Below are positions 22,890-35,437 of a DNA stretch of 64,000 nucleotides, in pieces. The position numbers and the translations under genes were made by a program. Each line of letters opens with the position of its first letter. The stretch's first letter is position 1. Source of the DNA: Diphasiastrum complanatum (lineage: Eukaryota > Streptophyta > Lycopodiopsida > Lycopodiales > Lycopodiaceae); the NCBI GenBank assembly GCA_029204225.1, contig CM055106.1:2613294-2677293 (forward strand). The letters are read 5' to 3'. Under the pieces are notes generated by a model that had not been told where the DNA came from, did no database searches, and saw nothing but the letters and a program-made list of their open reading frames with translations.

Positions 22890-23508
22890 GGACTTTGACC
22901 ATCAAGACAAAGCATCCATTTGAACTTGTACACTCAGATGTTCATTTCTCATCAAGTAAGAGCAAAGAAGGAGCCAACTGCTTTGTCTCTTTTGTAGATG
23001 ATTATACAAGACATTCTTGGATCTATATGTTGTCTTCAAAAGCCATGGTTTATGATGTTTTTCTTACTTTTAAAGATTATGTAGAGAAGCAGTTTCCTTT
23101 CAAGTTAAAAGCTTTAAGAAATGATAGTGGAGGGGAATACACTTTCAATAAGTTTAAAGACTTTTGTGAGAGAGAGGGTACTCAAAGAGAGTTCTCTTGT
23201 TCATATACTCCTCGACAAAATGGAGTTGCTGAGAGAAAAAATAGAACTTTGTGTGAATGTGCAAAAGCCATTAGGATGGAAGCTTCTCTGCCTAAAGAAT
23301 TTTGGGGAGACGCAGTTGCATGTGCAAACTATCTTTGTAATAGGCTTCCAAATCTTGCAATAGGAGGAAAGACACCATTTGAGATGTTCTATAGGAAAAA
23401 CCCTAAGGTAGATCATCTTAGGATTTTTGGCTGTGTATGCTTTGTGCATGTGCCTCTAGAAACTAGGAAGAAGGAAGATCCTAGTGCAGTAAAAGGAATT
23501 TTTTAGGT
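22890..23508 (+). pseudogene. Copia B: integrase (5'-truncated)
   Basis: Starts abruptly at TIKTKHPFELVHSDVHFSSS (first catalytic Asp), then FVSFVDDYTRHSWIYMLSSK, ALRNDSGGEYTFNKF (second Asp region), SYTPRQNGVAERKNRTLCEC (catalytic Glu) and LRIFGCVCFVHVPLETRKKE. Same family as A and C but plus-strand. Gag, protease and 5' LTR are missing; the break is at the P450 fragment. Stop at 23504. Confidence 0.92.
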
Positions 23509-24747
23509 TATGCATCTACTAAAAAAACATACAAGATCTGTTTGCCCTCTACTGACAAAAATGTTGTTCGTAGAGATGTGGTCTTCCATGAAGATCAGAA
23601 ATTTAATTTGGATGATGCACAGATCAAGAAGAGGTGAGGCCGAGGCTTGAGGAGGAGCATATTCAAGCTACCACACCCAAAAGCTCTACACGAACAAGAT
23701 CTGAGCCAAGGAGGCTCACATATGATGAAGAAGGAAGGTAAGTGGAAGGTGAAATTTTCTATTATGCACTTTTTATATCAGATGAAGAGCCTAAGGATGT
23801 CCAAGAAGCTTTTCAATCCAAGGAGTGGGTTGAAGCAATGACCCAAGAATTTGAAGCCTTGATGTCAAATAACACATGGGAGCTTGTGGAGCCACCAAAC
23901 AACATGCATGTGATCGGATGTAAGTGGGTATTCAGAATCAAGTATAATCATGATGGATCAATCAATAAGTATAAAGCAAGACTTTGTGCCAAAGGCTACT
24001 CACAAATTAAAGGTCTTGATTATGAAGATACCTTTGCACCAGTTGCAAAGATGGTAACAATTCGAATATTCATCTCGCTCGCAAAGTTTTCACAAATGGA
24101 GTCTGTTCCAGTTTGATGTTTCTAATGCATTTCTCAATGGTTACCTTGAGGAGGAGATTTATATGGAGCAGCCTCCAGGTTTTGTGAAGGAAGGTGATGA
24201 ATCAAAAGTTTGTCTTTTGTTCAAAAGTCTGTATGGACTGAAACAGGCACCAAGGTCTTGGTATGCAAGGCTCAATTCCTATCTCATATCACTCGGATTT
24301 TGTCTAAGTGAATATGACCCTTTTCTGTATTATAAGTTTGTAGATAACTTTGTAAGTATTCTTCTCATCTATGTAGATGATATCATTCTTTTTGGAAACA
24401 GTGAGAAGTTAGTTGAAGAAACTAAGCATGCACTTGGTACTGAGTTTAAGATGCAGGACTTAGGAGTTCTTCACTATATTCTAGGCCTTGAAATAGATTT
24501 TTGGAAAGGTCATGCATTTATAAGCCAAAGTAGATATGCACTTTCCATGTTCAGGAAATTTCATATGGAGAACTGTAAAGGCATAGATACACCTATGGAG
24601 CACACTATAAAAGTTCCTATTAAAGATGATGAAAAATCCTTTGAGGACATTACTCTTTATAGGAGTCTTATTGGCTCACTTATTTGGTTAACAGTGACTA
24701 GGCCTGATCTAAGCTTTTGTGTTCATAAGCTAAGTCAACACATATAG
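23509..24747 (+). pseudogene. Copia B: linker and reverse transcriptase
   Basis: After a frameshift: [60 protein letters not shown]; frameshift at ~24116; [51 protein letters not shown] (catalytic YVDD), TRPDLSFCVHKLSQH. All RT blocks are present. It shows the LKQAP region that element A lacks. Ends at TAG at 24745 where CAG is expected. Confidence 0.92.
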
Positions 24748-25333
24748 GATCCAAAGTTATATCATTGGAAGTTGGCTAAAAGAGTCTTGAGGTATAAATC
24801 TTCTACCTTGGATTATGGACTATACTATGAAGGAGAAGATCTGACTTTGATTGCTTTTTCAGATTCAAATTTTGCAGGAGACAAGTTGGATAGGAAATCC
24901 ACAAGTGCTTACACTATATTTCTTGGAGCAAATTTGGTTTCTTGGCTATCAAAGAAGTAGGCAACTATTTCCTTATCATCTTATGAAGCTGAATACAAAT
25001 CTCTTACAACCACAACAAAGGAGGTTTCATGGATCAAAAGGCTTTTTGGAGCTTAAGTGTTATGCAGATGAAGATTTACCAATTATCAAGAATGATAACA
25101 TTTTTGCTCAGGCTCTTGAAAATAATCCAATCTTTCATGCAAGGAGCAAGCATATTAAAGTGGCTCATCAATTTGTAGGAGAAAAAGTCATTGGAAGAGA
25201 GATCTCATTGGAGCATGTTTCATCTTCAGATTGTGTTGTAGATCTTCTCACCAAGCCTCTACTCAAGAATGTCTTTATGAAGATGAGGTCTAACCTTGGC
25301 CTAATTTCAAAATCTACGTTGATAGGAACATAA
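24748..25333 (+). pseudogene. Copia B: RNase H
   Basis: Reads AKRVLRYKSSTLDYGLYYEG, AFSDSNFAGDKLDRKSTSAY, VSWLSKK then TAG (CAG expected), then a shifted frame with ELKCYADEDL, KNDNIFAQALENNPIFHARS, KHIKVAHQFVGEK and DLLTKPLLKNVFMKMRSNLG. Stop at 25331-25333. Confidence 0.9.
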
Positions 25334-25347
25334 ATTTTAAGGAAGAG
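25332..25347 (+). promoter_or_regulatory. Copia B polypurine tract
   Basis: AAATTTTAAGGAAGAG immediately precedes the LTR; A/G-rich plus-strand primer, same design as in A, C and F. Confidence 0.85.
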
Positions 25348-26060
25348 TGTGAAGATTATTAAAATATTATCTTCCTATCTCGAGTTTGGGTTCCACTAGA
25401 TTTCATGTTGTACATATAAGGAGTGTGAATTGAGCACATATCCTTCTAGTGTAGCTCGGATTTGAGTTAGATAGGTTCAATTATGATGACATGCAGATGT
25501 TTAGATAGCATGCAAAGTCTTATGGTATGCATGCATGCCACCTGCAATCAGTGCATGCACACATGCAAAGTAGTTTCTGTGATCTACACATGTCTAGGCA
25601 GTTTTATGAGTTGACATGCAGTACATGCAACATACATGCATGCAGTTACACATGTGGATCTCTTGTAAGTGAATTAGTTCAGTTAAGTGGACTTTCCATG
25701 CAACTCCACTGTAGGAATGCGAGTCTCTCTCATGTAGGGAATCTTGGGCATGTTTTCCCACATTGTGAATATTGAGATTTTGGTGTTTTGGACTCATTCT
25801 CTCTCTACCCGAGTTTTCTATGTATGATTTTTTCTCTCTACCCGAGAGCAGTCTCTTTTTCCCATACTGAACACTTAGAATTATTTCTGACATTCATTTC
25901 TCATAGTGAAGAGTTAGATTTTTTCATCAGATGTATGCCATTGTGCTCTTGCCTTAGGTTTTCAAGCATACTGTGCTTTGATCAATCTTGTGCAATCACA
26001 ACACCTCAGTAAGATCCTGTAGGGTGTGTGGTGAAGCTCGCACGTGCTAAAAACTTCACA
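25348..26060 (+). mobile_element. Copia B 3' LTR (713 bp)
   Basis: TGTGAAGATTATT ... AAACTTCACA with terminal 7-bp inverted ends (TGTGAAG/CTTCACA). Contains runs of GCATGCATGCA-type sequence (25525-25650) and CTCTCTACCCGAG repeated twice (25799-25845). No second LTR in the window. Confidence 0.88.
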
Positions 26061-27334
26061 GGAATGAAATTTCTTTTATTAGTCTCTTCGTTTCTCACTT
26101 GAACATCTGATCATCATCATCATCTGAATGGTGTCCAGAATATGTATATATACATAATATTACAGGTGTGCATATGTGAAATTACAGAGTGGATGTGTTG
26201 TCTGTAGGAGATCGTGGGTGGCTGCAATCGTTGTCCAATCTGTTAGCGCAACTGCATGGAGTGAGCGTAAAAAGGGTACGACATTAGCCAGTGCTGAAGT
26301 GAACGTTGATGATGATGCGAAAAATGGGCCACTCTTACGAATGGCCTTAGGATAAGATTTACATGGTGCCTTAGCTTTTAGGGCACCTTTGGCATTTTAT
26401 AGGATAGTGTCCCCTTTTCGCCTGTCACCATAACCTGTGTAAAAACACAATGTTCGCGATTCTTTCGCCCTTTATTCGTCTGTGCAAATTTGCGTGTGAA
26501 TATGCAGGCTGCGTGACAACGTTAGTAAATATGCAGCAAGAATGGAGGCAGATTAAAAATGGAATTTAGGAGAGTCAGAAGGAGTAAATCTAACACAATC
26601 TTCAACCCTATGGAGTCCCTACTTTTGGTTGGTTGACCAAAAGTTCATAAAGCCTTCTAAATGATATGGTTTGATACATAATTTCCTACTTCTAATATGA
26701 AACTTATCTGCATATGTACTTCCATGAAAGTATATTGTTCCCTCCCAATGGACTCGTCATAAGCAATTACAAAGTAGGCCAAGAGTGGATAATGACCTAC
26801 ATAAAATGCACAGTTGTCTCGCTGGATATTAACATCCCATTCACTGCATTCAAATGGCCAAGAATTGGCAAACACATTTGATGGCTTCTATTTATTCTTC
26901 CCAAATGCTATCAAACTTATACGTGCTTTGAGTAAGCAAGCTACGAGATTCAACATTCCGATTATGTGTATAGGATAGCTAGCAGAACTTTGTTGACAAA
27001 TTTGAATTAACCTTTAACATTCAAATTTGATAACTCAGAATCTAGTGCAGCCTAGAATTCTTAAACCAACGAAAAATTTGAGTTGGAGTACTTATGAAAG
27101 AGAAGCCTTTAATTGATTGCAAAATAAAAAAATCTTGTAAAACTAGCTGAAAGTAGCACAAGTAATTTAATATAGCTTGAGTAACTAAGTTACAGTGATG
27201 AATCAAAGACCAAAACTAAGTTCACAACATTCAAAAACTATTCTAAAAAAAAATGATTCTGCCAGCTCTCTCTCTCTCTCTCTCATGAAAGGTACAAGAA
27301 ACTTTATCATTGATAGAGTCTAATTTCTCATGCG
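26061..27334. other. No gene seen
   Basis: Unclassified sequence right of copia B, including a short (CT)n run near 27267-27283. Frames are short and unsupported (longest 72 codons, minus, 26657-26875). Confidence 0.5.
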
Positions 27335-28190
27335 TTTAGAAAAGATTCATTTGAACTACAATCCATTCAACTCTGAACCCTAAATCAACAGACAATGAAC
27401 ATATCTCCTCTATTTAGGTAAGAATTTGTGCAAATTTAACAAAAGATATACAAAACCAAGCTGCAAACCAAATTGCAAACGCTGAGACATCAAAACACCT
27501 TGTACATTGGGACAAACACATTTCCATAATCTAAGGACTACATCACTGGGATAATAAAAGGAACATATCATTTATCAGTAAAATCGATTACTGCACGATG
27601 AATTTGTCTATTGGTTTCTACATTACCTCTTTTGCAGTATTCCATGTGACAATCTCAAGACTTTAAACATTGAATAGCAAGCTTTTTTGTGAAATAGAAG
27701 CTATTGGAGTGAACCGACATGGTCATGGCTAAAGCAGAAAGAGAAATTGGTATAGATGACGAGGGCATTTGAAGAACAATAGCAGCGCCATATTTTTCTG
27801 TGATGTCACTTCCATCTTTGAATCTCTCGCTATAGCTTAAGGTTCTAGCTAGATCAAAGAATAATCTCATATGACTGACCCCTCTCACAGCCATGTTGAA
27901 TCTGCTTGAAGACTTTCCCACAATGGCCACTTATCCTCTGGATCTTCAAGAAGGGCAGGTGGTGCACGCAAATCCCCAACAAATTTGACTAAGCACCTCG
28001 GGAAGCTCAGACTTCTCCAAAACCCCATGTTTATCCTTACCTTTGATCTACTTCATGTCACCATTACTTACCTTGCTATCATTGGATTCATCCAAGACAG
28101 TGTTCTTAGAAGAAGCCTCGGCCTTACACTCAGAATTGACCATTTATGCATACTTGCCAAAGATGCGAACAATCGCTAGTTTGCTTGCTT
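27335..28190. repeat. Dispersed repeat with possible captured gene exon, copy 2
   Basis: Second copy of 7690-8604. Minus strand 28143-28072 encodes 24 codons (MVNSECKAEASSKN...) ending at the same AAG|GTAAGT donor; it differs from copy 1 by one whole codon, keeping frame. Further along the minus strand: KFVGDLRAPPALLEDPEDKW. The following minus-strand frame 27930-27655 (91 codons) is in neither case clearly a protein. Confidence 0.55.
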
Positions 28191-28343
28191 CTGTAGGATC
28201 CCAAATTCTTTTGCACATCAAGCAAACCAAGCAAGGGGGAAACCATAAAATCCGTGAACAAAAAGTAGACGAGTAGGAATGGTGATGGCCACAATGATGT
28301 CGAAGGAAGAGAGACAAAGATAGTTCATGGGGGAGAGACAAAG

Positions 28344-28346
<3 letters not shown>

Positions 28347-28379
<33 letters not shown>
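28347..28379. repeat. (GA)n microsatellite
   Basis: Pure GA run between the dispersed repeat and a copia fragment. Confidence 0.95.
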
Positions 28380-28380
<1 letters not shown>

Positions 28381-28518
28381 ACGCACGTCTAGACGAGTTA
28401 TAATGTAGACACACCGAAACATGGCCCATGCCACATCATCATTAAAAATATTGATGACACAAAATTTTCCCCTTTCAAAGAACTTTAAAATGGGTATTAG
28501 CTAGTCTTATAAAAAGAA

Positions 28519-29316
28519 ATGCAACATTGCACAAAGGAGGAGGAGGATGAAGAAGAATCATCCTTGATGGTTTCCAACTCATCACCATCATCCAAGTGCA
28601 ACACCAATGATTCTTGGTGGATTGATAGTGGGGCTAGCTCCCACATGACTTTCCCAAAGGACTACTTATCCACTTTACTCTTGTATAATGATGTAAAAAG
28701 GTCTATCTTTATAGCTAGTGATCAAGAGTGTAGAATAAGCAATATTGGAACCATTCCATTGTATGTTGGATCATCCAAAAAGATGAATCTTGAAAATGTC
28801 CTTTTTGTTTATAAGTTAACCAAGAATCTGTTAAGTGTTGGCCAACTAATGGATAATGGCCTAGATGTACAATTTAAGCAAGGAGTTTGTTCCATCCTTA
28901 AGAATGATGAATGCATAACAAAGGGTTATAAACAAGTTGGTTTAAACTAGATGCTAATGTTGCAATGGAGAGTGTGAATTTGGCAAAGGTGGACATCTCG
29001 AATGTGGAGCTATGGCACAAAAGGTTGGGCCACCCCAACTTCAAAGCTATGGAAACAATGTCTACGAAGGATCTTGCACTCGGCCTCCCCAAGCAATTGT
29101 CAAAGTGTGGAAAGCATTGTGAGGCTTGTAGCCTTTCAAAGGCTCATAAGCTACCTTTATCTTGATCTACATCAAGATCTAACACTCCTCTTGAAATCAT
29201 CCATTCAGATGTTCATAGTTTCTCACAAGAATCTAATGGTGGTGCCAAATACAATGAGTCTTCATTGATGATCATTCTAGATATTGTTGGATTTACCTCT
29301 TGTCTAGTAAATCTAT
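28519..29316 (+). pseudogene. Ty1/copia protease to integrase-start fragment
   Basis: Begins in the acidic stretch after gag, then SWWIDSGASSHMTFPKDYLS (protease, DSGA), LENVLFVYKLTKNLLSVGQL, frameshift, ELWHKRLGHPNFKAM and KHCEACSLSKAHKLP (HHCC), a TGA, and NTPLEIIHSDVHSF (first integrase Asp). Related to A but clearly a different subfamily. It ends at ~29316, where an unrelated GC-richer sequence starts. Confidence 0.88.
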
Positions 29317-32300
29317 GGTGTATGTGTTCGTCGAGGGATTGGTCCCGTCGGAAGATCCCCAGCGGGGGAAGGGCCCACACTGCCCTTACACGAGTGATCA
29401 GGGTAACATCGTTTCCAATCTCGGGGGCTGTCCTAATCACCCCGTACTCCCGGATCAATGAGAGTTTTCCAGGCTCTCAGAGGTATGACCGCTTGGGAGA
29501 TGACATAGCTACTCGATTCGGTGCTCGACTTGACTTCTCATATTCTTAGTCCATTAAACAATGCTAGATACTGCGTGCTTGGGTAGGATCTAATTGAATC
29601 TCGAGAGACTTTAGATCAAAAACCGTTTAGTCCTAATAGGATCCCAACCTTGTGGGATGTTAGTAAGACTCGAACGGATTCTAAAAGGGAGTCACAGGAG
29701 GTCCACCCCCTAGATCCAATCTACAAATTCAATCTAATATTGGTGACAAGGCCAACTAATATCTTGCAACATACTTTGGGAGTTTGGCTCTTGTGCCTAT
29801 GTGCATCATTGCATGGTTAATTTCTTAGGTACTCTCAAAATGGGATCGCTTCTACATGGTCGAAAGAGTTTCCTGATAATGCGAGACATTGTTTCATCTA
29901 CTTGAGACACGATTCTGATATCAGATTTGGTAGATGGGTTGTATGGTCAAGATGTGACTACAGTGCTATCAGAACTTTTTAAAGATTCCTTTTGCATTAA
30001 AGTCTTTATTAACATCTTCGAATTGACCTTGAAGAATATTCCATATTCTAGGATACCCTATCCTTTCATTCTCATAGAATTGTCAATCATTTAGTATATC
30101 TGATTGTTGTTCACCAACTCTTGGAGATGTTCTAGCGATTTCGAAGACTTTCAAGTAGTTGCCATTGTCTACCTCAGGTAGTATTGAGTGGTTCAAGTTG
30201 CGCGTTCTTGTCTGGACTCTAGGTGATATATCTTCTGGATCATGCTAGACAAAATTTGGACAAATGATATTTTTACCTTGACTAGGAATGAACTTCCAAG
30301 CGTCTGACGACTCAAATTCAGCAAGACATTCATCTACAATGATGTACCTTCTTACTTGAGGTTGAGATAATATTCGTCATTTGGTCAGTGATTTCTTGAG
30401 ATGGGTGTCAAGTTTAGAAATTTTTCTCTTTCCAGCCTAGTCCTAGTTAATGGTGTGTATCCTGGGATCCCTTTCTAAGTGAATACTGGTATTGCTCTTT
30501 TGCGGTGTAGAGTAATTCTATGATTGGTAGATGGTGCACATGCTCAAATTTCTTACATGAGTAATTTTCTTTTCTATTCCCCACATTCAAACAATACATG
30601 CACGATACTCCCTGTTCCCGTTGTAATGTCCTGACCCAACCTTGTTTTAATAGTTGTTTAATTTTTATGTCTATCATTGGTCAGAACGCCTTTCATAGTT
30701 TTTTTTTTTTTTGGCGGGGTAACTCACGGTGTAATCCTCACACTCTTGTTGGTTGCACTTTCGTAAATGGCTTGAATTATAGCCTATGTCACATTACAGC
30801 ATGGGGGAGCCGACATAAAGATTTGATGCTTGTTCTTAAGGTAGACCCCAAAAAGTGAGATCTTTAGTAACATTTCATACACGTGATTCCAAATGTATAT
30901 TTTTCACTTGTTTTGGCCTTATGAGTAATGTGTGCTAGGCCCAACATAGCATGGTCAGAATAACAAGTTTGGTATGATTTCCAGTTCACTCCATATAAAT
31001 CTCATCAAGAGTGAATCTTTGTACTGTTAATGGCAAATACGGTATATGATTTAAGCAGTATTTAAACCATAACATTGAACTTTTTGGATATTTGTGGTTT
31101 TGCAGTTTTCTACCGTCCTTTCCGTGCTCACGGGATTGACGCACCTTGGATGTTAGGCATTCGAGTGTTTGCCTCCCAAGGCCCATATGTTTCAATGGGT
31201 GACCTGGGCGAGGTGTTCTAGATGTGGAATTTCACTCTAAAAATGGATTCTTTCCTAGCCCAGGAGGTGTGTTTCACCTTTGCCAGATATTAAAACTGCC
31301 TTTGTGTTTCCAGAGGGTCAGCTAATAATTCATTTCATAACAACATGATACAACATTTCTGAGAGAATAAGAAAACACTTCAACACAATCAACTCAGTTC
31401 CTGTAACAGCCTATTGGTATGATATACAATCAACCTCACAAATACTCGAAATCGCTATGACATAACTTCACATTTATACTCAAAGTGTCTTGTCAAGCAT
31501 ACACCTATGTCAAATGGTATTAGTGACTCTATATTGTATTTCAGAATTTAGATCTTAAAGTCCAATTTTTGAAGTAGATACATTGGTAAACCTAGCTACA
31601 GGTAGTTTACCAATAACATAGGATGTAGTTAGATTCATAAAGCAAACATCATTCTTCTCACCAAAATAATAACTTGATTAGTTCAACATTAGCCATCCCA
31701 ACAGAGTACAGTTAGGCTCAAACAAGAATTTGATTCAACCGCATCAACTTAGTTATAGAAAACTCGTCACACAACCACATGAAACCTATACATCTGCAAA
31801 GTATTCCCTTTACATAAGACACCTTCATTTTTAGGACTAGAGAAGGAGCTGAGAATTTATGAAGAGATTCGGATGATGTTATTCACAATTTATAAAGCGT
31901 TCTAATGCAATCCAGGTAGCTCTCATAAAGTATTGATTCTTGTTAGGTTCGTATGATTATAAAGTCCAAGTATAGCTATAGTGTCGGTCAATGACATCTT
32001 ATTTACTCAAACAAACGATTCATAGTTTCAATTCCATCTATCAATCTATGCATACTAAGATTTTCAGTCACTGCAATTTTGACCACAGTTTCACCTATCA
32101 CTACGCATACTGAGTACATCCATCAACCTACGCATACTTAGAATCAAATTTTCAGTTCAAACAACTCAAAGCATAGTAATCACGTCAACAACAAAGCTCA
32201 TTTTATAGTAAGCCACACATTTTATGCAATCATTGTTTGGAAGAAAGATACCTCTATATTTGACTAAAACGATTGTTCCTTCCCTCGATTGCTCTATCTG

Positions 32301-32520
32301 TCACCTTCTCACAGGTCCTCTGCTTTCGGATTTCCAATATTTGTGCGATTTCCACTGGTCTTTCCTTTTATACTAATCTTTTACTAGATCTCAAAAGTAG
32401 AAAAAAGTTCTAATTGACCCAATCTGTACCATCTACTAATATACCTATTGATATACCTACTACATCAGGGATATATCCAAATCTCAATTCAAAAAAGAAG
32501 AAATATCAAAATATGATCGA
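29317..32520. other. Unrecognised 3.2 kb stretch
   Basis: Opens with a locally GC-rich block (29320-29480) unlike its AT-rich surroundings, then AT-rich sequence with no long frame or known domain. TGTAATGTCCTGACCCAACC at ~30620 resembles the start of some gypsy LTRs, and 32520 onward is gypsy RNase H, so it may be gypsy LTR or non-coding interior. No paired LTR found by eye. Confidence 0.4.
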
Positions 32521-32529
32521 ATATTCATT

Positions 32530-33000
32530 TTACTCTTTGTGGACTTAGCAAGTCCAATATATAAGTTGACCATTGTACCTATTTGGAAGATTGAGACGTT
32601 GGAAGCATTTGAGAAATTGAAGAAAGCTTTAGCTATTACATCGATTCTACAAGCTCCAAATTGGACAATCGAATTTCATGTTCATACTGATGCATCAAAA
32701 TATGTTATTGGTTCAGTTTTGACGTAGCCAATGAATATAAGAAAGACTATCCTATCAGATTCGCAAGTCGACAACTTATAGATTCTGAGAACAACTACTC
32801 TACAACAGAACGAGAAGCATTGGCCATGGTTTTTTCAGTGACAAAATTTCCACATTATCTAATGGCAACGCATTTTGAATTTTATACCAATCATCAGCCA
32901 TTACTTAATTTAGTAAACAAAACATGTAACATAGGACATATTGCAAGAGGTTCATTATATCACTCATCCATGATCAAGTTCTCAAGTGTTGAGTTACTTG
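32530..33000 (+). pseudogene. Ty3/gypsy RNase H fragment
   Basis: Reads TLEAFEKLKKALAITSILQA, then EFHVHTDASKYVIGSVLT (RNase H first Asp in TDAS), TAG, then after a shift SENNYSTTEREALAMVFSVT and KFPHYLMATHFEFYTNHQPL, NLVNKT. This is the tail of RT and the RNase H domain. Two or more stops and shifts. Confidence 0.9.
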
Positions 33001-33564
33001 ATGCCAATGTTTGGAGATTGTCAATTTTTTGGTGAATTCATGGTCATTTTCTTGTGTCAAGTATATCTTGAAGATGGACTAATGCAACCTACTTGGTTTA
33101 TGGAGTCATGTGGGCTGGATTTGCATCGTTGATGTACTCATCTACTCATGGATTTCCAAGGTTTGATGGTTTCTTGTGGCAAGATGGAGATGGAGGCTCA
33201 TTCATGGAGCTTTATGGTGGAGACATATCAAGAAAGGACAGAGTTGGAGGAGATAAGCAAGCAAATGGTCATCACTCACATTTATTGTTTGGTTGCTGTA
33301 ATTTTCCAAAGATTTCAAAGTTTGAAACATGGAGGAATCATTTCATTCACATTCTATTTGGTTCTTCATGCTCTAGTCACATCTTGATGTATAAAATTGA
33401 TGTAAGAAATAGTGAAGGATCCAATTTGGACACTATTCTCTATATCAATTATGAAAGATACTTTAGAACCTTAGAAAGGAGATCTATACTTAGGATCGAG
33501 ATCATTCTAAAGTTGGATCAAAGTAGTATGGTTATAACTATGCCAAAACTAGTTGAAGAGGGAG
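33001..33564 (+). other. Element 3' region before LTR, no protein recognised
   Basis: Holds a 158-codon open frame (33093-33569) with no recognisable domain; it runs into the polypurine tract and LTR, so it is probably untranslated 3' sequence. Polypurine tract GTTGAAGAGGGAG at 33552-33564. Confidence 0.5.
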
Positions 33565-34079
33565 TGTGAGAGATTTCAACTAGTTTAGTCATATTTTGGT
33601 AAATTGTCAATATGAGGCCAAAACTCATTTTAGACTTAGAGATAAATTTTTTTAAAGTTATATTAGTTTAAAATACATTCAATAAACACTTTTTGAAAGT
33701 GTGGGAATGTTGGTAGTTGAGTTTGAGAGAGATTCGAATTTAAACTTTGGGTACATTGAATCTAGACCCAAAAATAGTAGGGTTTACATTTTGGAGGGAA
33801 AGCCAAGTGGCCAAATAGGTATTGGACCTGTTATAAAAGGAAAAAACTTGTAGAGAGACACATCTTCTCTCTTTTCTCTCTCATTTCATCATTATACATG
33901 GTTTTCTTTGGGCTCTACTACTCATTGGTGCACTCTCATGATGTTATCTTGCAATTCTATGTGTAGAATGATCATTTACTGTTATTTTTGGTTCCACACG
34001 TGTGAAATATAGTAGGTAACTATATTTGTATGGACAATAACCATATTTTATGTTTTGGTTCATGTTTGATCCGTATCTC
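33565..34079 (+). mobile_element. LTR of unassigned retrotransposon
   Basis: Starts TGTGAGAGATTTCAACTAG right after a polypurine tract. Has a TATAAAA box at 33832-33838 followed by a CTCT-rich leader, and a CACACGTGTG palindrome at 33995-34004. The right border is not clear; a minus-strand copia fragment begins at ~34080. Polypurine tract and position suggest it ends the gypsy element to its left, but copia cannot be excluded. Confidence 0.65.
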
Positions 34080-35305
34080 TTAGAGTTTGCTGATTTTGTA
34101 TGTAGATGCTGATTTTTCTACGTTGGCAGGACTGTTGGTTTGCTCCTTATTGTAACCAAATATCAAGGACATGGATTGGATCTTGAATGATCTAAAATCG
34201 TTCACAGCAAGTTGTTGAGTTGATTGGTTGTCACAAAAAATGTTTGGTACCTCGTCGGCCTCCATGACATCCAATATCCATACGACCTCCTTTGTTGTGG
34301 AAGTCAAGGCTTTGTAATCAAATTTTGCAGAGGAAAGTGAAATAGTAGCTTGTTTTTTGGAAAGCCAAGACACCACTCGATTACATGGAAATGTTACAAA
34401 TGCATGAATGGACTTTCTATCTACTTTGTCACCTGCAAAATCAGAATCTGAGTAGGCTCTTAAGCCAAGATTAGTCCCTTGATAAGGTATGCCAAAATTT
34501 CTAGTAGCCAAGATGTATCTTAGAACCCTTATGGCCATTTTCTAATGAGATACAAGTGGACTTTGCATAAATTGGCTTAATCTTCCTACTCTACTAAGAT
34601 CAGGCCTAGTTACAGTCAAATAGATTAAGGAGCCTATAGCTTCATCACCTCTTATAGATGCTTTTACACCATGCTCCAGAGGTGTCTCAATGCCTTTACA
34701 ATTCTTCATTCCAAATCTATCTAGGATGGATAAAGCATATTTAGATTGACAAATGAAGCTAATATCCATGCCTCTAGAAACTTCTATTCCTAGAATGAAG
34801 TGTAATAGGCCGAGATCAACCATTGTACTTTTACATCTTTTATGCCATCAAGATCATTTCCACTTAGAAAAATGTCATCTACATATAAAACAATTACAAT
34901 GATCTTGCTATCATTAAATCTTATATACAATGAAGGATCATAAGTCTTCATAACAAAGTTGATAGAGTTTAGAAAGATGTTGAGCCTAGAGTACCAAGCT
35001 CTAGGTGCTTGTTTAAGTCTATAGTGACTCCTTTGCAAAAAACACACTTTGTCTTCAAATCCCTTCTTAATGAAGCCCTCAAGTTGCCTCATGTAGATCA
35101 CTTCCTCCAAGTATCCATTGAGAAAGGCAATAGTTATATCAAGTTGATAAAGAATCCAATTGAAAGTAGTAGCAAGAGATATGATCAATCTTATAGTTAA
35201 AAGCTTAGTAACAAGAGCAAATGTTTCATCATAATCTATATCTTTTGTTCCAAAAGAAACCTTTTGCCCCAAGCCTTGCCTTATACTTACTTATCAACCA
35301 TGTAT
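34080..35305 (-). pseudogene. Ty1/copia element G: RT and RNase H fragment
   Basis: Minus strand: YKARLGAKGF (shift) [72 protein letters not shown] (catalytic DD), IETPLEHGVKASIRGD, TRPDLSRVGRLSQFMQSP, then RNase H YSDSDFAGDKVDRKS and WLSKKQATISLSSAKFDYKA. Frameshifts near 34540 and 34815 and a truncated end. No LTR attached. Confidence 0.9.
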
Positions 35306-35433
35306 CGAAAGCTCAAGCATTGAAAGAAGTCTGGGATATCCTAAGCACTTTATACGATGAGGGACATAACTTCCAAGTTACATCTTGGAAGAAGATTCTT
35401 TTCTCTCAAATACTTCTCTCTAATAGATTTGTC
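35306..35433 (+). pseudogene. Ty1/copia gag scrap
   Basis: Reads SKAQALKEVWDILSTLYDEG then QVTSWKKILFSQ, a ~40-codon gag piece related to 8605-8710. It sits tail-to-tail between minus-strand copia fragments G and D. Confidence 0.7.
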
Positions 35434-35437
35434 TAAA

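Noticed and set aside
27655-27930. 91-codon minus-strand frame as a gene
   Set aside because: The copy at 8060-8347 is frameshifted relative to it and preceding sequence has stops in the same frame; kept only as part of a dispersed repeat.
29317-29550. GC-rich block as organelle DNA
   Set aside because: No recognisable plastid or mitochondrial gene, and flanks are retroelement sequence.
33093-33569. 158-codon open frame before an LTR
   Set aside because: No recognisable domain; overlaps the polypurine tract and LTR start, as expected of untranslated element sequence.
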